From Earliella scabrosa (lineage: Eukaryota > Basidiomycota > Agaricomycetes > Polyporales > Polyporaceae), in the NCBI GenBank assembly GCA_022605405.1, contig JABYQQ010000001.1:3038001-3102000 (forward strand): a stretch of DNA of 64,000 bases, given 5' to 3'. Below, piece by piece: positions 35,056-50,823 of this stretch. The translations under genes were made by a program, and so were the position numbers. Within the stretch, counting starts at the first letter, position 1; every line of letters starts with the position of its first letter. The notes below the pieces were generated by a model. It made no database searches, had not been told where the DNA came from, and saw nothing but the letters and a program-made list of their open reading frames with translations.

Positions 35056-35381
35056 GAGTCGGACTACAAGGTATACATCGATATAATCACCGAATACAAT
35101 ACCAATCGGTTATCCTGGTTGACCATCCATTGTGCCCCTGCGCGGCCCTGTCGACCGCGTCACCGCCCTACACACCGTGATTACACGTACGTCAACCCTG
35201 CAGGGCATTGGTAGCGATGGTACGAAACACGACGCGCTGTCCAGACCTCACGCATCTCCAGCTTAGTAACTCGGCATCGTGTTCAGCGTACAATGCGTGA
35301 TGCCAAATTACCCTGACTCGCACAGGTCGTCATGGTAAGGTGGTACACGACAAGCCACAAGTACAACATCGTCGAAACAAG
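35056..35381. other. Convergent intergenic, 326 bp
   Basis: The BTB gene and the minus-strand RRM-like gene end here. Nothing beyond probable 3' ends was seen. Confidence 0.4.
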
Positions 35382-37362
35382 TCACATCTTCACCGCCGGA
35401 AGAGCTTCAATCATGTCTCCCCTCGCCGCCTTCAAGAACGCCACCCCGAGCTTCCCGAAATACTCTCTCGTCTTGCGGTCCCTCTCCTCGCACTCCGCCA
35501 CCTTCGGCTCGATCGCCGCGATTTCATTCCTCAGCTCCTCGACGCGGTCCTCCGCACGCCGCCGCGTCTCGATCTCTGCGCGACACTGCTCGAGCGCGTA
35601 CTCCTCGCCGCGCTGCGCCCCAGCGGCCAATTGCTCCGCTTTTCCGAGCTGCCCTTCCAACTTCCGGCGACGGCGGTGCTCCCGCTCAAGCTCGTCCTCG
35701 AGCTTTCGCTTCGCGCCTCGGGCGCGTTGCAGCGACTCTTGATGTTTCTGTTGCTTGTCGCGAAGAGACTGGATCTCGCGCTCGAGCATCCTGACCTGTC
35801 CATGACGAACCCCGGAGGGAGACGCTTTGCAGGCGACCGGGGTCCGGGTCTCCGGTGTACCTGGCTCGGCTGTACGGGAGGCCGGTTTGGGTGTGGCGGG
35901 AGATGATGTGGGCGAGCTGGGGCAGAGAGCACCGTTGCCCTCGGTCGTCGGCTTGACGGATGTGTCTGAGGCGGCGTTTGCGTTCAGATCGGAGAGTGCG
36001 GTCGCGCCCACGGGAGCCGAAATGGGTGTCGCAGGGAGCCTGGTCTCCGGAACGTTTGACGGTGGAGGTGTATAGCTGCCGTAGACTTGACGGAAGCCTT
36101 CGCATGCCTTGTTAACATGAAACTGACTTTCGGTCGTCTCTGCGCCGTTGGCCGTGCGCAGCTGTCTAGCCACATCTAGATGACAGCTAGACAACATCAA
36201 AACCGCCGGTCTGAGTTGCGAGACGTCCATGCCAACGGCGAGCATCACTAGTTCACATAACCAGACGCGACGAAAAGTTGTGAGCAAGACACCGAGATAC
36301 TGCATGGCGCGGTAGTGGCTTACCCTCGATCATGGTCGTAACGACCGCAATGGCGGCTACAGCGTTCCCTTGGCTACGAAAGTGAGCGCCGACGATGATC
36401 CATTGTGCACACTCGAGGGGATTACTAGCGATCATCTTCAGAATGCCGATGGCCTGCTCGGGCGACTGGCCCAGAGTGTCCAAGTTGATATGTGCGCGGT
36501 CCCATCCGTGCGCCATGGGTAAGGAAGGGTCGAATTCGAGAGCTGGCCCAGAAGTAGATACGGAAGGAAGCCCATGGTTGATAAATAGCGTAGAATCCGA
36601 GGAACTACACGTGCTTTCTGTGAACCCAGACAAGGAGGATGAGCTTGATGGATCGTCGGTATGCATGTATGCAGGCGGAAACCCTGGGCCACCTGTGTTC
36701 AGATGGGGTTCTACGGCGTGATCTCGATAATGCAACGCTGGACCCATGAGAAGTAGATTTTCCTTGTCGAATGAGTCGGCGAGGGCTGGGATGAACGGCT
36801 CTGGCGCCATTGCGTACGATGTCCGCGACATAGCGATCGCGGGTTCGATGATAGTGTACGTCGCTGTCCGGTTCTTGTCCTTCGCTGTGCACAATGTAAG
36901 TCCGCTACGGAGGGTTGTACAGAAAGCAAAGTCAAACGCACCTGGATTCAGGTGTTTCGTCTTCTTCTTCGAGTAAGGGGCCCACCGCGCCGACTGAAGG
37001 ACCTCCGCATGAGGTTTCTGAGGAAGACCGGGTGCAGCCACGGAGCGGAATTGGTCGACCAGATGCGGGGAGGAGTCGAGTGCGTGAACGACAACATCGG
37101 CTATCCTGAGAGTGCGAGCGGTCTTCGCCGCCTTGTGCTCGCGGAACTCCATGAAGTAACGGACGTTCGACGGGCTCCCTTGGTTTCCAGCAGCATATAT
37201 GCCTCGTCTGTAGCGCATATACCGAGTGATTAGTGATCACCGTCTCGATTCAGCATTTATGGGCGTTACTTACATTTCGCCACACTGCGCGAACGCCGTC
37301 CGTACGTCTTCTGGTGTTAGGGTGGTTTCGAGATAGACCGTGCGCTGTATGCGCTCGGACAT
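35382..37362 (-). CDS. RRM-like N-terminus plus C-terminal coiled-coil protein
   Basis: The predicted protein has 593 aa from exons 37274-37362, 36942-37207, 36324-36884 and 35382-36247 (minus strand). Residues 1-95 (RTVYLETTLTPEDVRTAFAQCGEIRGIY, then VRYFMEFREHKAAKTA) have the strand-helix-strand pattern and spacing of an RNA-recognition motif, though the RNP residues are not classical. Residues 240-390 form a helical block (QSPEQAIGILKMIASNPLECAQWIIVGAHFR) that includes LRPAVLMLSSCHLDVAR. Residues 457-575 are a long Arg/Glu/Lys coiled coil. A role in RNA binding with oligomerisation is inferred. The 57 bp intron 36885-36941 has no stop and keeps frame, so retention would add 19 residues. 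The gene shares an 817 bp divergent spacer with RPS5. Confidence 0.72.
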
Positions 37363-38179
37363 GGCGAGCGTTCTGTTGCGGGGATGAAGAGGGTGAATAT
37401 GGGGCGACAGCACTGAGAGCGACGGATATATGAGCTCGCCAAAGGCGCGCAAAGAAGCCCGAGGAAAGAGAAGCTCGCGATCTTGAAGGCAATCGACAAG
37501 TTCCTGTCACGATTTCTGTCAAAAATGTGGAAATCGAAGCCCCGCGACGCGTGCTCTTTGGCCTTCACTGAACTCCCGAACGTGGACTTCCTACTCGAGA
37601 CAACGCAACATGAAGCGAGCGCGGCTCATCAGCCGCATTCTCGTCGCCAAAGAACCTTTGGGATGATGTGAGCGCAATAGGACAGCGAAGACAAGGGTTT
37701 CCTGCTTCCCACAGGCCCTAATCCATGACGGACCAGTATCGGTTCAGCGCTGTCAGCATTGGAATGGGCAAAGGACGTGGCAGTCCTGCGATCCCTTGCG
37801 ATCGCGAAGGCCAAGCTTTCAAGAACATAAGGGCCATTGAATGCACAAGAGGTGTGTCACGGCGATGGCGCTGCAGCACGTTTCAGAGACTACAGAGCAT
37901 GCAATAGGTTGGACGTAGGTGAGCGTTGACTCCAATTGAGCGACACAACGACACAACCGACGTCCCGGAAGGTCCGGGCCGGGAGGAGGTGGAGGTGGAA
38001 CTGTACAGTTACGCCGGGAGTCGCCGAGTGCATCAAACTTTGTTTGCAGGTGGCGGGGCACAACACGCTCAAACAAGCGACTGGTGCGTGCAGGTGCATA
38101 CACTCGTTCTCGCTGTCCACGGCGTTCTCTAACCCACAAAAGGTCCCCGCGGCATCCTCAAGACCTCCAAGACTCCAAA
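37363..38179. other. Divergent promoter, 817 bp
   Basis: This spacer should drive both the minus-strand RRM-like gene and the plus-strand ribosomal protein gene. No clear TATA box was seen on the ribosomal side; the last 60 bp before its ATG are C/A-rich. Confidence 0.45.
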
Positions 38180-43581
<5,402 letters not shown>

Positions 43582-45257
43582 CTACCGGAGCAGGAAGCGT
43601 GGTTCCATGTAGCCGAGGTCCGCGTCACCATTGATGCGCGGGACGACACCTTGAATGCCCTGGTACCCGTACTCCCTCCCGAACTCCTTCACCATGGACA
43701 TGCCCATGAGGCACACCCAGCCCAGCCCCTCGCCCGTGATCGCCTGTCCTGGCCAGAAGAGCTCGCACTCGTCGTCCTGGAAATCAGGTTCATGCTCGTC
43801 CGAGTGGGACAGAGAGGTGTTCACCACCCGAGCGAACGTCCGCGGGAAGTGCTTGAACAGGACCGGGATGTTGAGGCTACCCTGAGCACGCTCGATTCGA
43901 TCCAACGCGGCCCGAAGGCCGCCACTCTGCGACTTGTTTTCCCAGAGAAACTGGGCATTCACTCCGAGCTCGACTTCAGGAGGAGGCAGAGTGTACATCT
44001 TGTTGTCAGCCACTGCGTTAGGACGGGTTGGAGGGTTGGCGGGGGACGATGTGTTGTTCGCGGCCGCTGTGCCGTGGCCCGCGAGAGGAGTGGAGTTGGA
44101 GCTCGAGGTGCTCGCTGGTGAAGGAAGCATCTTGGGGGTGCCATCCGATGGAGTGCCCTGGGCTGCATTGGCCTTCTCCTTGTTCATGGCGTCCCACTTG
44201 ATCCGGATGCGGAGCATCTTGCGGTCGTTCTCATTGTCGACGTGAGTCATGCGGTGCCGCAACTTGCGTCCATGAATGAATGCGTGCAGCATTTGGCTGC
44301 GGGACGTTAGAGGAACCGCCTCGTACAACGCGGGGATCGACTTACATCAGCCCGACAAATGCCTTCTCACGCTCATCATTACTCTCCGCCAGCCACTTCG
44401 CCTCCGTCTTGCTGATGGCATCCTCGACCGTGCGCCAGGATGCTCGATAGCATGTTCGAACGCAGTACTCTTTGCACCACAGGCCGTAGACAAAGTGAAG
44501 GAGGGAGTCGACAAGCTCTAGACGTGCAATGACTATACTGTGTTGTGCGTAGCTGGAACCGAGAGGAGGTGGATTGCGGAGAGCTTTGTATTCCTTGGAT
44601 GTCGGGGGATGGGCTGCAGCGACGCGTGCATAGGCGGAATACTTGAGCATCCGTCCGTGGTCGAAGCACTTCTCGTATACAGCCTCCCACTCGGTCGCGG
44701 GCATGTTGTTGCCACGCCGTGGTCGACGAACGGGGAAGGTGCTGGGGAGACCTACGGGGGAGAAAGCGGGTGCCGCGGGTGGATCTTCTCTGACCTCGCC
44801 ATCCTCGGTGGGTTCGTGCTTGGAGGAGGGGACGGGGACGGGACGGGATGGTGGTAGTGATGGCCGGGAGAATGAGGAGACGGAGGAGCTGCGTTGTCGC
44901 TTACTGCTTGAGTTATGTTCTGGCTCTGGTTCATGTCGACGTTTGTGACCGGGGGCGGGGGACGACTCGCGGGACGCGGGAGGGGACGGTGGGAGCTCGG
45001 CGGGGAGTGGAGCGCTGACCCGGCCGAGGATCTACGAGGAGCGTGTCAATGGGAGATATGGACGCGATGGAGGAGGAAGGCATACATGAAGACTCTTCAA
45101 GAGTTGGTCTCGGGCGATATGTCTGGGGAGGGAGGGATGGGTGAGCCCGGAGAGCACGAGGCGGTGGGAGCGAGCGTGCATACCGCTTCCTAGATCTATG
45201 TGAGGAAGAGGAGGAGGAGGAGGAGGCGGAGGAGGAGGAGGGAGTTGCGCGGTGCAT
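43582..45257 (-). CDS. Ser/Pro-rich nuclear-type protein with conserved C-terminal block
   Basis: The predicted protein has 503 aa from exons 45184-45257, 45086-45122, 44346-45031 and 43582-44296 (minus strand). It opens with a poly-Ser run coded by a TCC repeat, then ARDQLLKSLHILGRVSAPLP, a Pro/Ser region with GHKRRHEPEPE and SSKRQRSSS (nuclear-localisation-like), and EPTEDGEVRED. The middle part is helical (WEAVYEKCFDHGR, LVDSLLHFVYGLWCKEY, AKWLAESNDEREKAFVGL). After a Thr/Ser/Pro linker with GTPKMLPSPAS, the C-terminal block holds VLFKHFPRTFARVVNTSL, DFQDDECELFWPGQAITGEGLGWVCLMG and VKEFGREYGYQG. From memory this fits basidiomycete proteins sometimes labelled AF-4-like, hence possibly a transcription-elongation factor, but I would not rely on that. 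Exon phases all agree. Confidence 0.72.
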
Positions 45258-46841
45258 GATGTGCAGCGCGGGAGATGGTGGTGGTATGAGGACAAGGAGC
45301 TGGGGCGGTAGGGCCGCAACGATGGCGTGAAGGAGTCGGCGGAGGGAGAAGGAGAGCTGCCCTGACCACAACTGGGCCACCGGCCCTCGCCCGGCGTCTG
45401 TTTCTCTCCTGACCAATCCCAGGCCGGCTCGCGCTCGTCGTTGTCCTCCCTGCCCTCGCCGTCGCCAGTTATCGTCCTTTTGTTGCCCACGACGGCGTCC
45501 CCAGCAACGCGGCGGTCGCTGTGGGTGTCGTCGGGGTCGCGGGGGGGATGCGCAGCGTGCGCGCTGTGAGTGGCCGGAGACGCCACAACCTCGGCCGCGC
45601 CGGATCGATTGAATGCGTCCAGGACGGCGGCTGCATAAGGCAGGTCTGCGAGAGCTCACACTTGCGGAACGTGCACCGTCTGCATGTGCGCATCATCTTC
45701 CATTCTCATGACTGCATCACCTCGGACTATCCTCCGCTCAACGCCCCCGTCTCCGTCCAGACCCGGACGTAGCGGGTCCAGACAGCGCCCCCAGCGAGCG
45801 ACTCGAGCAGCGGGCAGTGCGCGCGCCACCACGCCGGAGGCTGGAGCGGATGCGTCGGAGGCGGCGCACTGCCAGGCTAGAGCAGATATCCCATCCCACT
45901 CGGTCTCGGACTCGCAGCTCGCGTCTGCTCGCTGCTCTGACGTCGCAAGGCCGAGTGAACGCCGGGAGCGCACGTCCCCTGAATTCCTGCTGTCACCTTC
46001 TGCGTTGGAGCACAGTCTGACCCCGGACCGCTCCCTTGAGCCAGAGTTCGGGCCTTCGTTCTCGAGTTTTCCCGCCTTTGCTGCATCCGGCTCCTCTTTC
46101 CTCTCTCTCCCAGGCCCAGTCCTCCGTGCACACCACGCCGATCTGTCTGCGCTCCCCTCCTTCTCCCGCTCGCGCGCTCGCCTCTACATACCTCTCCTCA
46201 GACCGCCCGTGTGAGCATCATATGTAGGGTCGTGCCCAGCATGCTCCCCCGCTGCCTCTCGCAACTTCCCGTCCGCCGCTCCGGACCTCCAATGTGCTCC
46301 TCCCCGTCCATTTGCACCTTCTGCCAATGCAGTCCGACGGCCCCTAGACTCGCTCTAGCCTCTTCCAGAGAATCGTGAGAGCCCTCTAAGACGTACGCAC
46401 AGAGCGCGCAGCCAATCTTGTCCTCCGCTTTGCCGCCCTTTCTCACCCGTCGCACACTCGCCCCTGCCGGGCCCGTCCAGTGGCTAATGCGTGAATGTGT
46501 CAGCCCCGACGCCCGCGTGCCGCTGCACATGCCCACCGAGCCTGCTTGCCAGACTCGCATGTGCTCCGCCGTACCAACCTTCCGCGTTCGAACCATCCTA
46601 TCTCGCGTCCATATCGCCCTTTCGCCGCACCCTTGCGCTGCTCGCGAGTGTGTGCTTCCGCGGGCCTTCTGTTGGCATAACACACCGTCTCCGGTCTCTC
46701 CAGCGCCCTCGCTGAGACGTTGATTGTTGCGGGACGACAATGAACTGCGGGAACACGCTTGGTTCCTGCCTTCCATATCGGGCAACATTCCCGGTGTCTA
46801 TCCACCGCGGTCGGCAATTATACACCTCCTCCGCTCCGTAT
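45258..46841. other. Gene-poor stretch, 1.6 kb
   Basis: The first part is the promoter and 5' leader region of the minus-strand gene ending at 45257. The open frames across 45.6-46.7 kb are Ser/Arg/Pro-rich on both strands and look compositional. No domain was recognised. Confidence 0.4.
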
Positions 46842-46849
46842 CCCATCCC
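46842..46849. repeat. Target site duplication, left (CCCATCCC)
   Basis: This 8 bp sequence is repeated directly at 47235-47242, on the other side of the inverted-repeat element. It is the mark left by a transposase that staggers its cut by 8 bp. Confidence 0.75.
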
Positions 46850-47234
46850 AGGACCCCTGTTAATTGGCTTGGGAGGCCGTCCGAAAATGGCCCGGATTTC
46901 GAACATTTTGTCGGGACGATTTTGGGCTGTCTTGTCGGGATTTTCGGACCGTACCCCCCTCCAAAACCTCCAAAAATGTCGGGATTTGGCGGACGGCAGA
47001 GCCAGAGACGCCCAAAATGTCGCTCAAAATGGTAATTTCGCTCGGTTAACGGGCGTTAGACCGGTTTGCGAGCAAAATTCGGCCTCCTTGTCGGGATGAT
47101 GGGCATGGCTTGACCCCGGATTTTGGCCTATTTTGGCCTTCTTTGTCGGGATTTTGGCCCGGCCTGACGGCCGGATAACGTCCCATCTTGTCGGGATTTT
47201 CGGACGCCCTCTCCCTACCATTAACAGGGGTCCT
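46850..47234. mobile_element. Non-autonomous DNA transposon (MITE), hAT-like, 385 bp
   Basis: The ends are perfect 15 bp inverted repeats, AGGACCCCTGTTAAT at 46850-46864 and its complement at 47220-47234. A further inverted match GTCCGAAAAT lies inside each end at the same offset. Identical 8 bp direct repeats flank it. An 8 bp duplication is characteristic of hAT transposons; piggyBac and Tc1/mariner make 4 bp and TA. The element has no ORF for a transposase, so it must have been mobilised in trans. It contains six same-strand copies of TGTCGGGA, which may be transposase-binding subterminal repeats. The perfect ends and duplications suggest a fairly recent insertion. Confidence 0.85.
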
Positions 47235-47242
47235 CCCATCCC
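47235..47242. repeat. Target site duplication, right (CCCATCCC)
   Basis: This is the exact 8 bp direct copy of 46842-46849. Confidence 0.75.
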
Positions 47243-50200
47243 CCGTCTGCAGCCGTCTGCCAGGCCTGTCGTACTCGCTCTCGCCCTCAGTATGGCAGAG
47301 ACATCTACTACCCTCCTGGTGAGTGCCCCAGCGGGGATTCAGTCATAGAGTGCTCCGGGCGCAACGTAATAAACCGATGCACGCTGTTACAGATGGCTTT
47401 TTAATGTTGGATACGCGCGTAATATCAGATGCCGCGTGTGCAACAATGCATCCATGCAGTCGATCCCGTCACGGCCGTCGTTTAGCGGACAGCTATCCAG
47501 GCCAGCCGCCACGCCCTCCATCCTTCTATTAGTTCTCGATTTCTGTCCTGGATGGTACCGGTCGACTCGAACATCCACGCCCATGCGCACTGGAATACCA
47601 GTGGTCAGGTTACGAGCAGCGTCGACGTCCCTGCCGTTCCTGGCTTCCGCGTCAAGGTTTATCCAGCTAGAATCCAAAGAGCACGTTCGCCTTCTGCCTT
47701 CTGCCCAGTGCCTTCCGAAGTTCTGTGCCACGGGCGCTCTGATGCCGCAAGTCACCGTGCTCGAAACTCAGTACTCAAGTGTCAAGTACTAGTCACAGCG
47801 CACCCCGCGACCGGGCCGCTAGGGCGCGACCTGCAGCAGATGACATTGATGACACAAGGCTGGACGCCACGGCGCTCGCAGCTTACGACAGTCCGCCCCG
47901 GCATGGCATCTGTGGCTTGAGCAGCGAGCTCGAGCTCGTCGAAGGATGCCGCTTGGCGGCATTGTGTACTATGCGGTGAGCGCCAGAACATGTCCTGGAT
48001 ATCCACTGTGGGTTGGACGCTGAACCACGCTACATAAACGTCTAGGCCCGTGCGGGTAGAGTCTCAAGCCTGAAAGGCTCAGTTCTATCCCAGCGACAGG
48101 AACGGCAACCACCCGCGGACGCTGGACGCAGGAGGAACCGAATATCGCCGCATAGCTCAATCATCTCTGTCTGTCGCAGACTTGCGCATATGCGGTTAGC
48201 TGCGCGTATCCGTAAGCTGCCCGCCTCCATATCCCAGTTTCGCCAAACTCAAGCGCTCCCTCACACAGCTGCTCGGAGCCGTTGGAACGCCCGCGCGCAC
48301 CCGTCATACATAGCCATCGCGCCCGACATGACTGTCTGTGACAGCCCGCCCGGACGTGCTCCATGCGCTGGGATGCGCCTCCCGGACTTACATGCCTCGC
48401 ATCGCACGCCGCTCGCAAGGGCCGAGGCCATAGCACCGCTGAACTGCTTGCTTAGTGCGAGCCTACCCCACCCCCCAGCCCCGAGCCCCGCACAGTCCCC
48501 GCCGAGAACCTTATCGCTCCCCCCAAACCTTGACAGAATTCATTGCGACCCGTCATGCATCATGGCCTCCTTCGGCGACAATTGACGTACGCGAAGTGCA
48601 CTGTACAGTCCATCAGACTCGTTCGAGCACGTCAGGCGGGCCCCAAATTGTCCCCGCCCAGATCCCCTCTCTCCCGCCGCCAGAGAGCGCATCCGGGAGA
48701 GGTTTCGCCACATCGGGCTCTCGCACTGGTGACTGGAGGCGACCGGCGCTAGCGCCTGCGCGCCCAACGTACTTCCACTGCATCGGATCGCCGTCGAGCT
48801 CGCACGCTGCGCATCCTTCAGCCCCGGCCGCGGCCAGCGCGGGGTCGCTGCGCCGAAGTGGGTAACAGGTTGCGGTTGCAGGCTGCAGCGCGCCTGCCAT
48901 GCAGAGCCTCAGCTGGCCCGGGTCCGGGTGGTGCGCAGTCCAAGCCATGGCAACCCGCGCAGGGCGACTGCAGTCTCGGAGAGCGGGTTTTGACTCTGAC
49001 TCTTGAGGATGGCATGTTGCGGTGAGCGGTTTTGGCTTGTGAGTAAGCGAGAAAGTAAAGTTTCGCTTCTAGGTTCAGGTTCCTCTGCTGCTGGGGCTGA
49101 GGCGAGCTCGAAATGCGTTCCGGCGTGCCAGACCGCGCGGGGCGGGCACCTTGGGCAAGTCATCGCCGTTCCCTCCGGGGTGGCTTGGGGCTGCGATTGA
49201 GCGCCGCGGAGTATGCCACGGGAAGCTTGCGGTGAAGCGGAAGACAAGAACACAAGATTTGTGCATCCCGTACGATGCGTATGGTGCGACGGACATCTGC
49301 ATATAAGGACGTGTCTAGACTCGAGCTCGACTGCGAACGTCGAACGTTTCTAGTCAGTGCCCGTCCCTGCGCTCGCTCGCTGGTCTTGTGCTGACGAGCG
49401 TCCGCCTGAGGCCAGGCGCAGCGATAAGTAACTGCCAGTCCATATGGACGTCGGTGATAGCCTGGCTTGCTGACAAGCAGCTATACGGATGGAACTCGAA
49501 CGCCCGGCGCGGCGCGCACGTCGCTCACGTACTTCGCGTCACCTTCGGCGTTCGCTTCAGCCTGAGGCGACACAATCGTTCGACCTGCCACGGTTGACCG
49601 TTGCGCTCCATATACATAGAATCACACAAGTTCCCGCTCCCAGAACAGTACCTGAAGGCTGACGGGATTTTGGGAACCTCGGTGGCGCCAAGCGCACTAG
49701 CCCCGCGCGGTATGCGGTGTGTCGCCTACTTATCTGGGAGCGTCCTCCGTTCTCCGTCAAGTCTATGTTTACTATTATATCTCACCCGCTCGAGTGGAAG
49801 GTTCGATGGGGCTGGAGAGGATCTCCTTGCACCGTCGCGGGCGCGCCCCTGTCCCCCTATTACTGACTTGGATGGGCCTTGCTTCCAAAACGAGGTACGT
49901 CTCTTTCGGCGTGAGCTAGTGTCAGGCGCCGTTGCGGCGAGTTCCATCGTAGATAAATAGACTTGCGCTGGGCGTCCCGTTACGTGTATTGTTATCATAG
50001 TGTACTCATCCTTGTTTGGGGTCCTCGGATAATGCGCTGATTGAGTTTAATGCACTTGCGTTCGTTGGAGTTACTCGGTGGCGAGCTCTGGTGGTGGAAG
50101 TGGCTTCCGGTTCCGAGTGCATCCATATGTCGCGAAGCCAGAGACACAGCTGTGCTGTCGTAGGTGCCGCGGAGCTCACGGTCGGCCTCGCGGAGAACCC

Positions 50201-50391
50201 GAGGCACCGCGAGCGTTCTGAGCGCTAGGAGCGCCAACAGCAGGCCTAGACGCACGCGTGCGAGCGTTCTGAGCCCCTTCTGCCTTCCGGGCTCCCCAAC
50301 ACGGTCGGGTTCGGACCCTTCTTCTCGTGGGCGTGCTCGCCGGCGGAAGAGCATGCGAGCGATCGGGTTGGAAGGGGGCTCGTTCCCGTTG
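47243..50391. other. Gene-poor stretch between two MITEs, 3.1 kb
   Basis: No coding sequence was recognised. The reading frames are short and overlap on both strands. A C-rich tract occurs at about 48470-48535. It ends with the 9 bp left target duplication (50383-50391) of the next element. Confidence 0.4.
50383..50391. repeat. Target site duplication, left (TTCCCGTTG)
   Basis: This 9 bp sequence is repeated directly at 50815-50823, exactly outside the inverted-repeat element between them. Confidence 0.65.
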
Positions 50392-50503
50392 GAGGGGTGA
50401 CAAGACCAGTAAGAGTAGGACTCGGCTAAACAGATCGCCTGCCGTATTCGGACGGAATAAGCGCTCAAGTAAACTCGGATTTAGGCCTGCGTGCCGTTAT
50501 CCG

Positions 50504-50552
50504 TTAGGGTTTGGGTTTTGGTTCGGTTAGGGTTAGGTTGTTAGGGTTAGGG
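50504..50552 (+). repeat. Telomere-like TTAGGG tract
   Basis: Four perfect TTAGGG hexamers occur at 50504, 50527, 50541 and 50547, with degenerate TTTGGG and TTAGGT units between. TTAGGG is the telomere unit of most filamentous fungi. The tract lies wholly inside the 423 bp transposon-like element. Confidence 0.65.
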
Positions 50553-50752
50553 ATCCCCCGCCCCTAACGAACCCCAAGAAGGAGCCGGTCTATTGAAATC
50601 GCGCGAACGAGGCTTTAGTGTGCCCGCCTGAGCGCGACCGGCTTGGGGGACCCCCCGAGCGCAGCGAGGGAGGGGAGGGAGCGCGAATGGCGGGTCCTCT
50701 TCGCGCACGGGCTGGAAATTAGTATTTTGGCTGATAACATCGGAGTGGGCAC

Positions 50753-50781
50753 CTTAGCGATCATCTGACCACATCGCTAAG
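50753..50781. repeat. Hairpin next to right terminal inverted repeat
   Basis: CTTAGCGAT at 50753-50761 and ATCGCTAAG at 50773-50781 form a perfect 9 bp stem with an 11 base loop. It touches the inner edge of the right inverted repeat of the 423 bp element. Confidence 0.6.
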
Positions 50782-50814
50782 CGAGTCCTACTCTTACTGC
50801 TCTTGTCTATACTC

Positions 50815-50823
50815 TTCCCGTTG
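50815..50823. repeat. Target site duplication, right (TTCCCGTTG)
   Basis: This is the exact 9 bp direct copy of 50383-50391. Confidence 0.65.

Larger units (their letters stand above)
50392..50814. mobile_element. Non-autonomous DNA transposon (MITE), Mutator-like, 423 bp
   Basis: Both termini begin GAG, then after four unmatched bases share a 26 bp inverted repeat (50399-50424 and 50782-50807) starting GACAAGA and containing CAGTAAGAGTAGGACTCG, with a single mismatch. A 9 bp direct repeat TTCCCGTTG lies exactly at both outer ends. A 9 bp target duplication with GAG-type termini is typical of Mutator-like elements. No transposase ORF is present. The left half carries TTAGGG repeats and a 9 bp stem hairpin abuts the right inverted repeat. 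Superfamily is inferred from duplication length and ends alone. Confidence 0.75.

Noticed and set aside
35340..35906. Plus-strand ORF of 188 codons
   Set aside because: It is antisense to the coiled-coil exon of the RRM-like gene, whose frame has the expected heptad-rich composition.
45684..46214. Plus-strand ORF of 176 codons
   Set aside because: Composition (Ser, Arg, Pro) matches the overlapping opposite-strand ORFs and no domain or splice structure supports it.
47291..47347. Short ATG-initiated frame followed by a GTGAGT donor right after the hAT-like MITE
   Set aside because: Only nine codons precede the donor and no downstream exon continues it.
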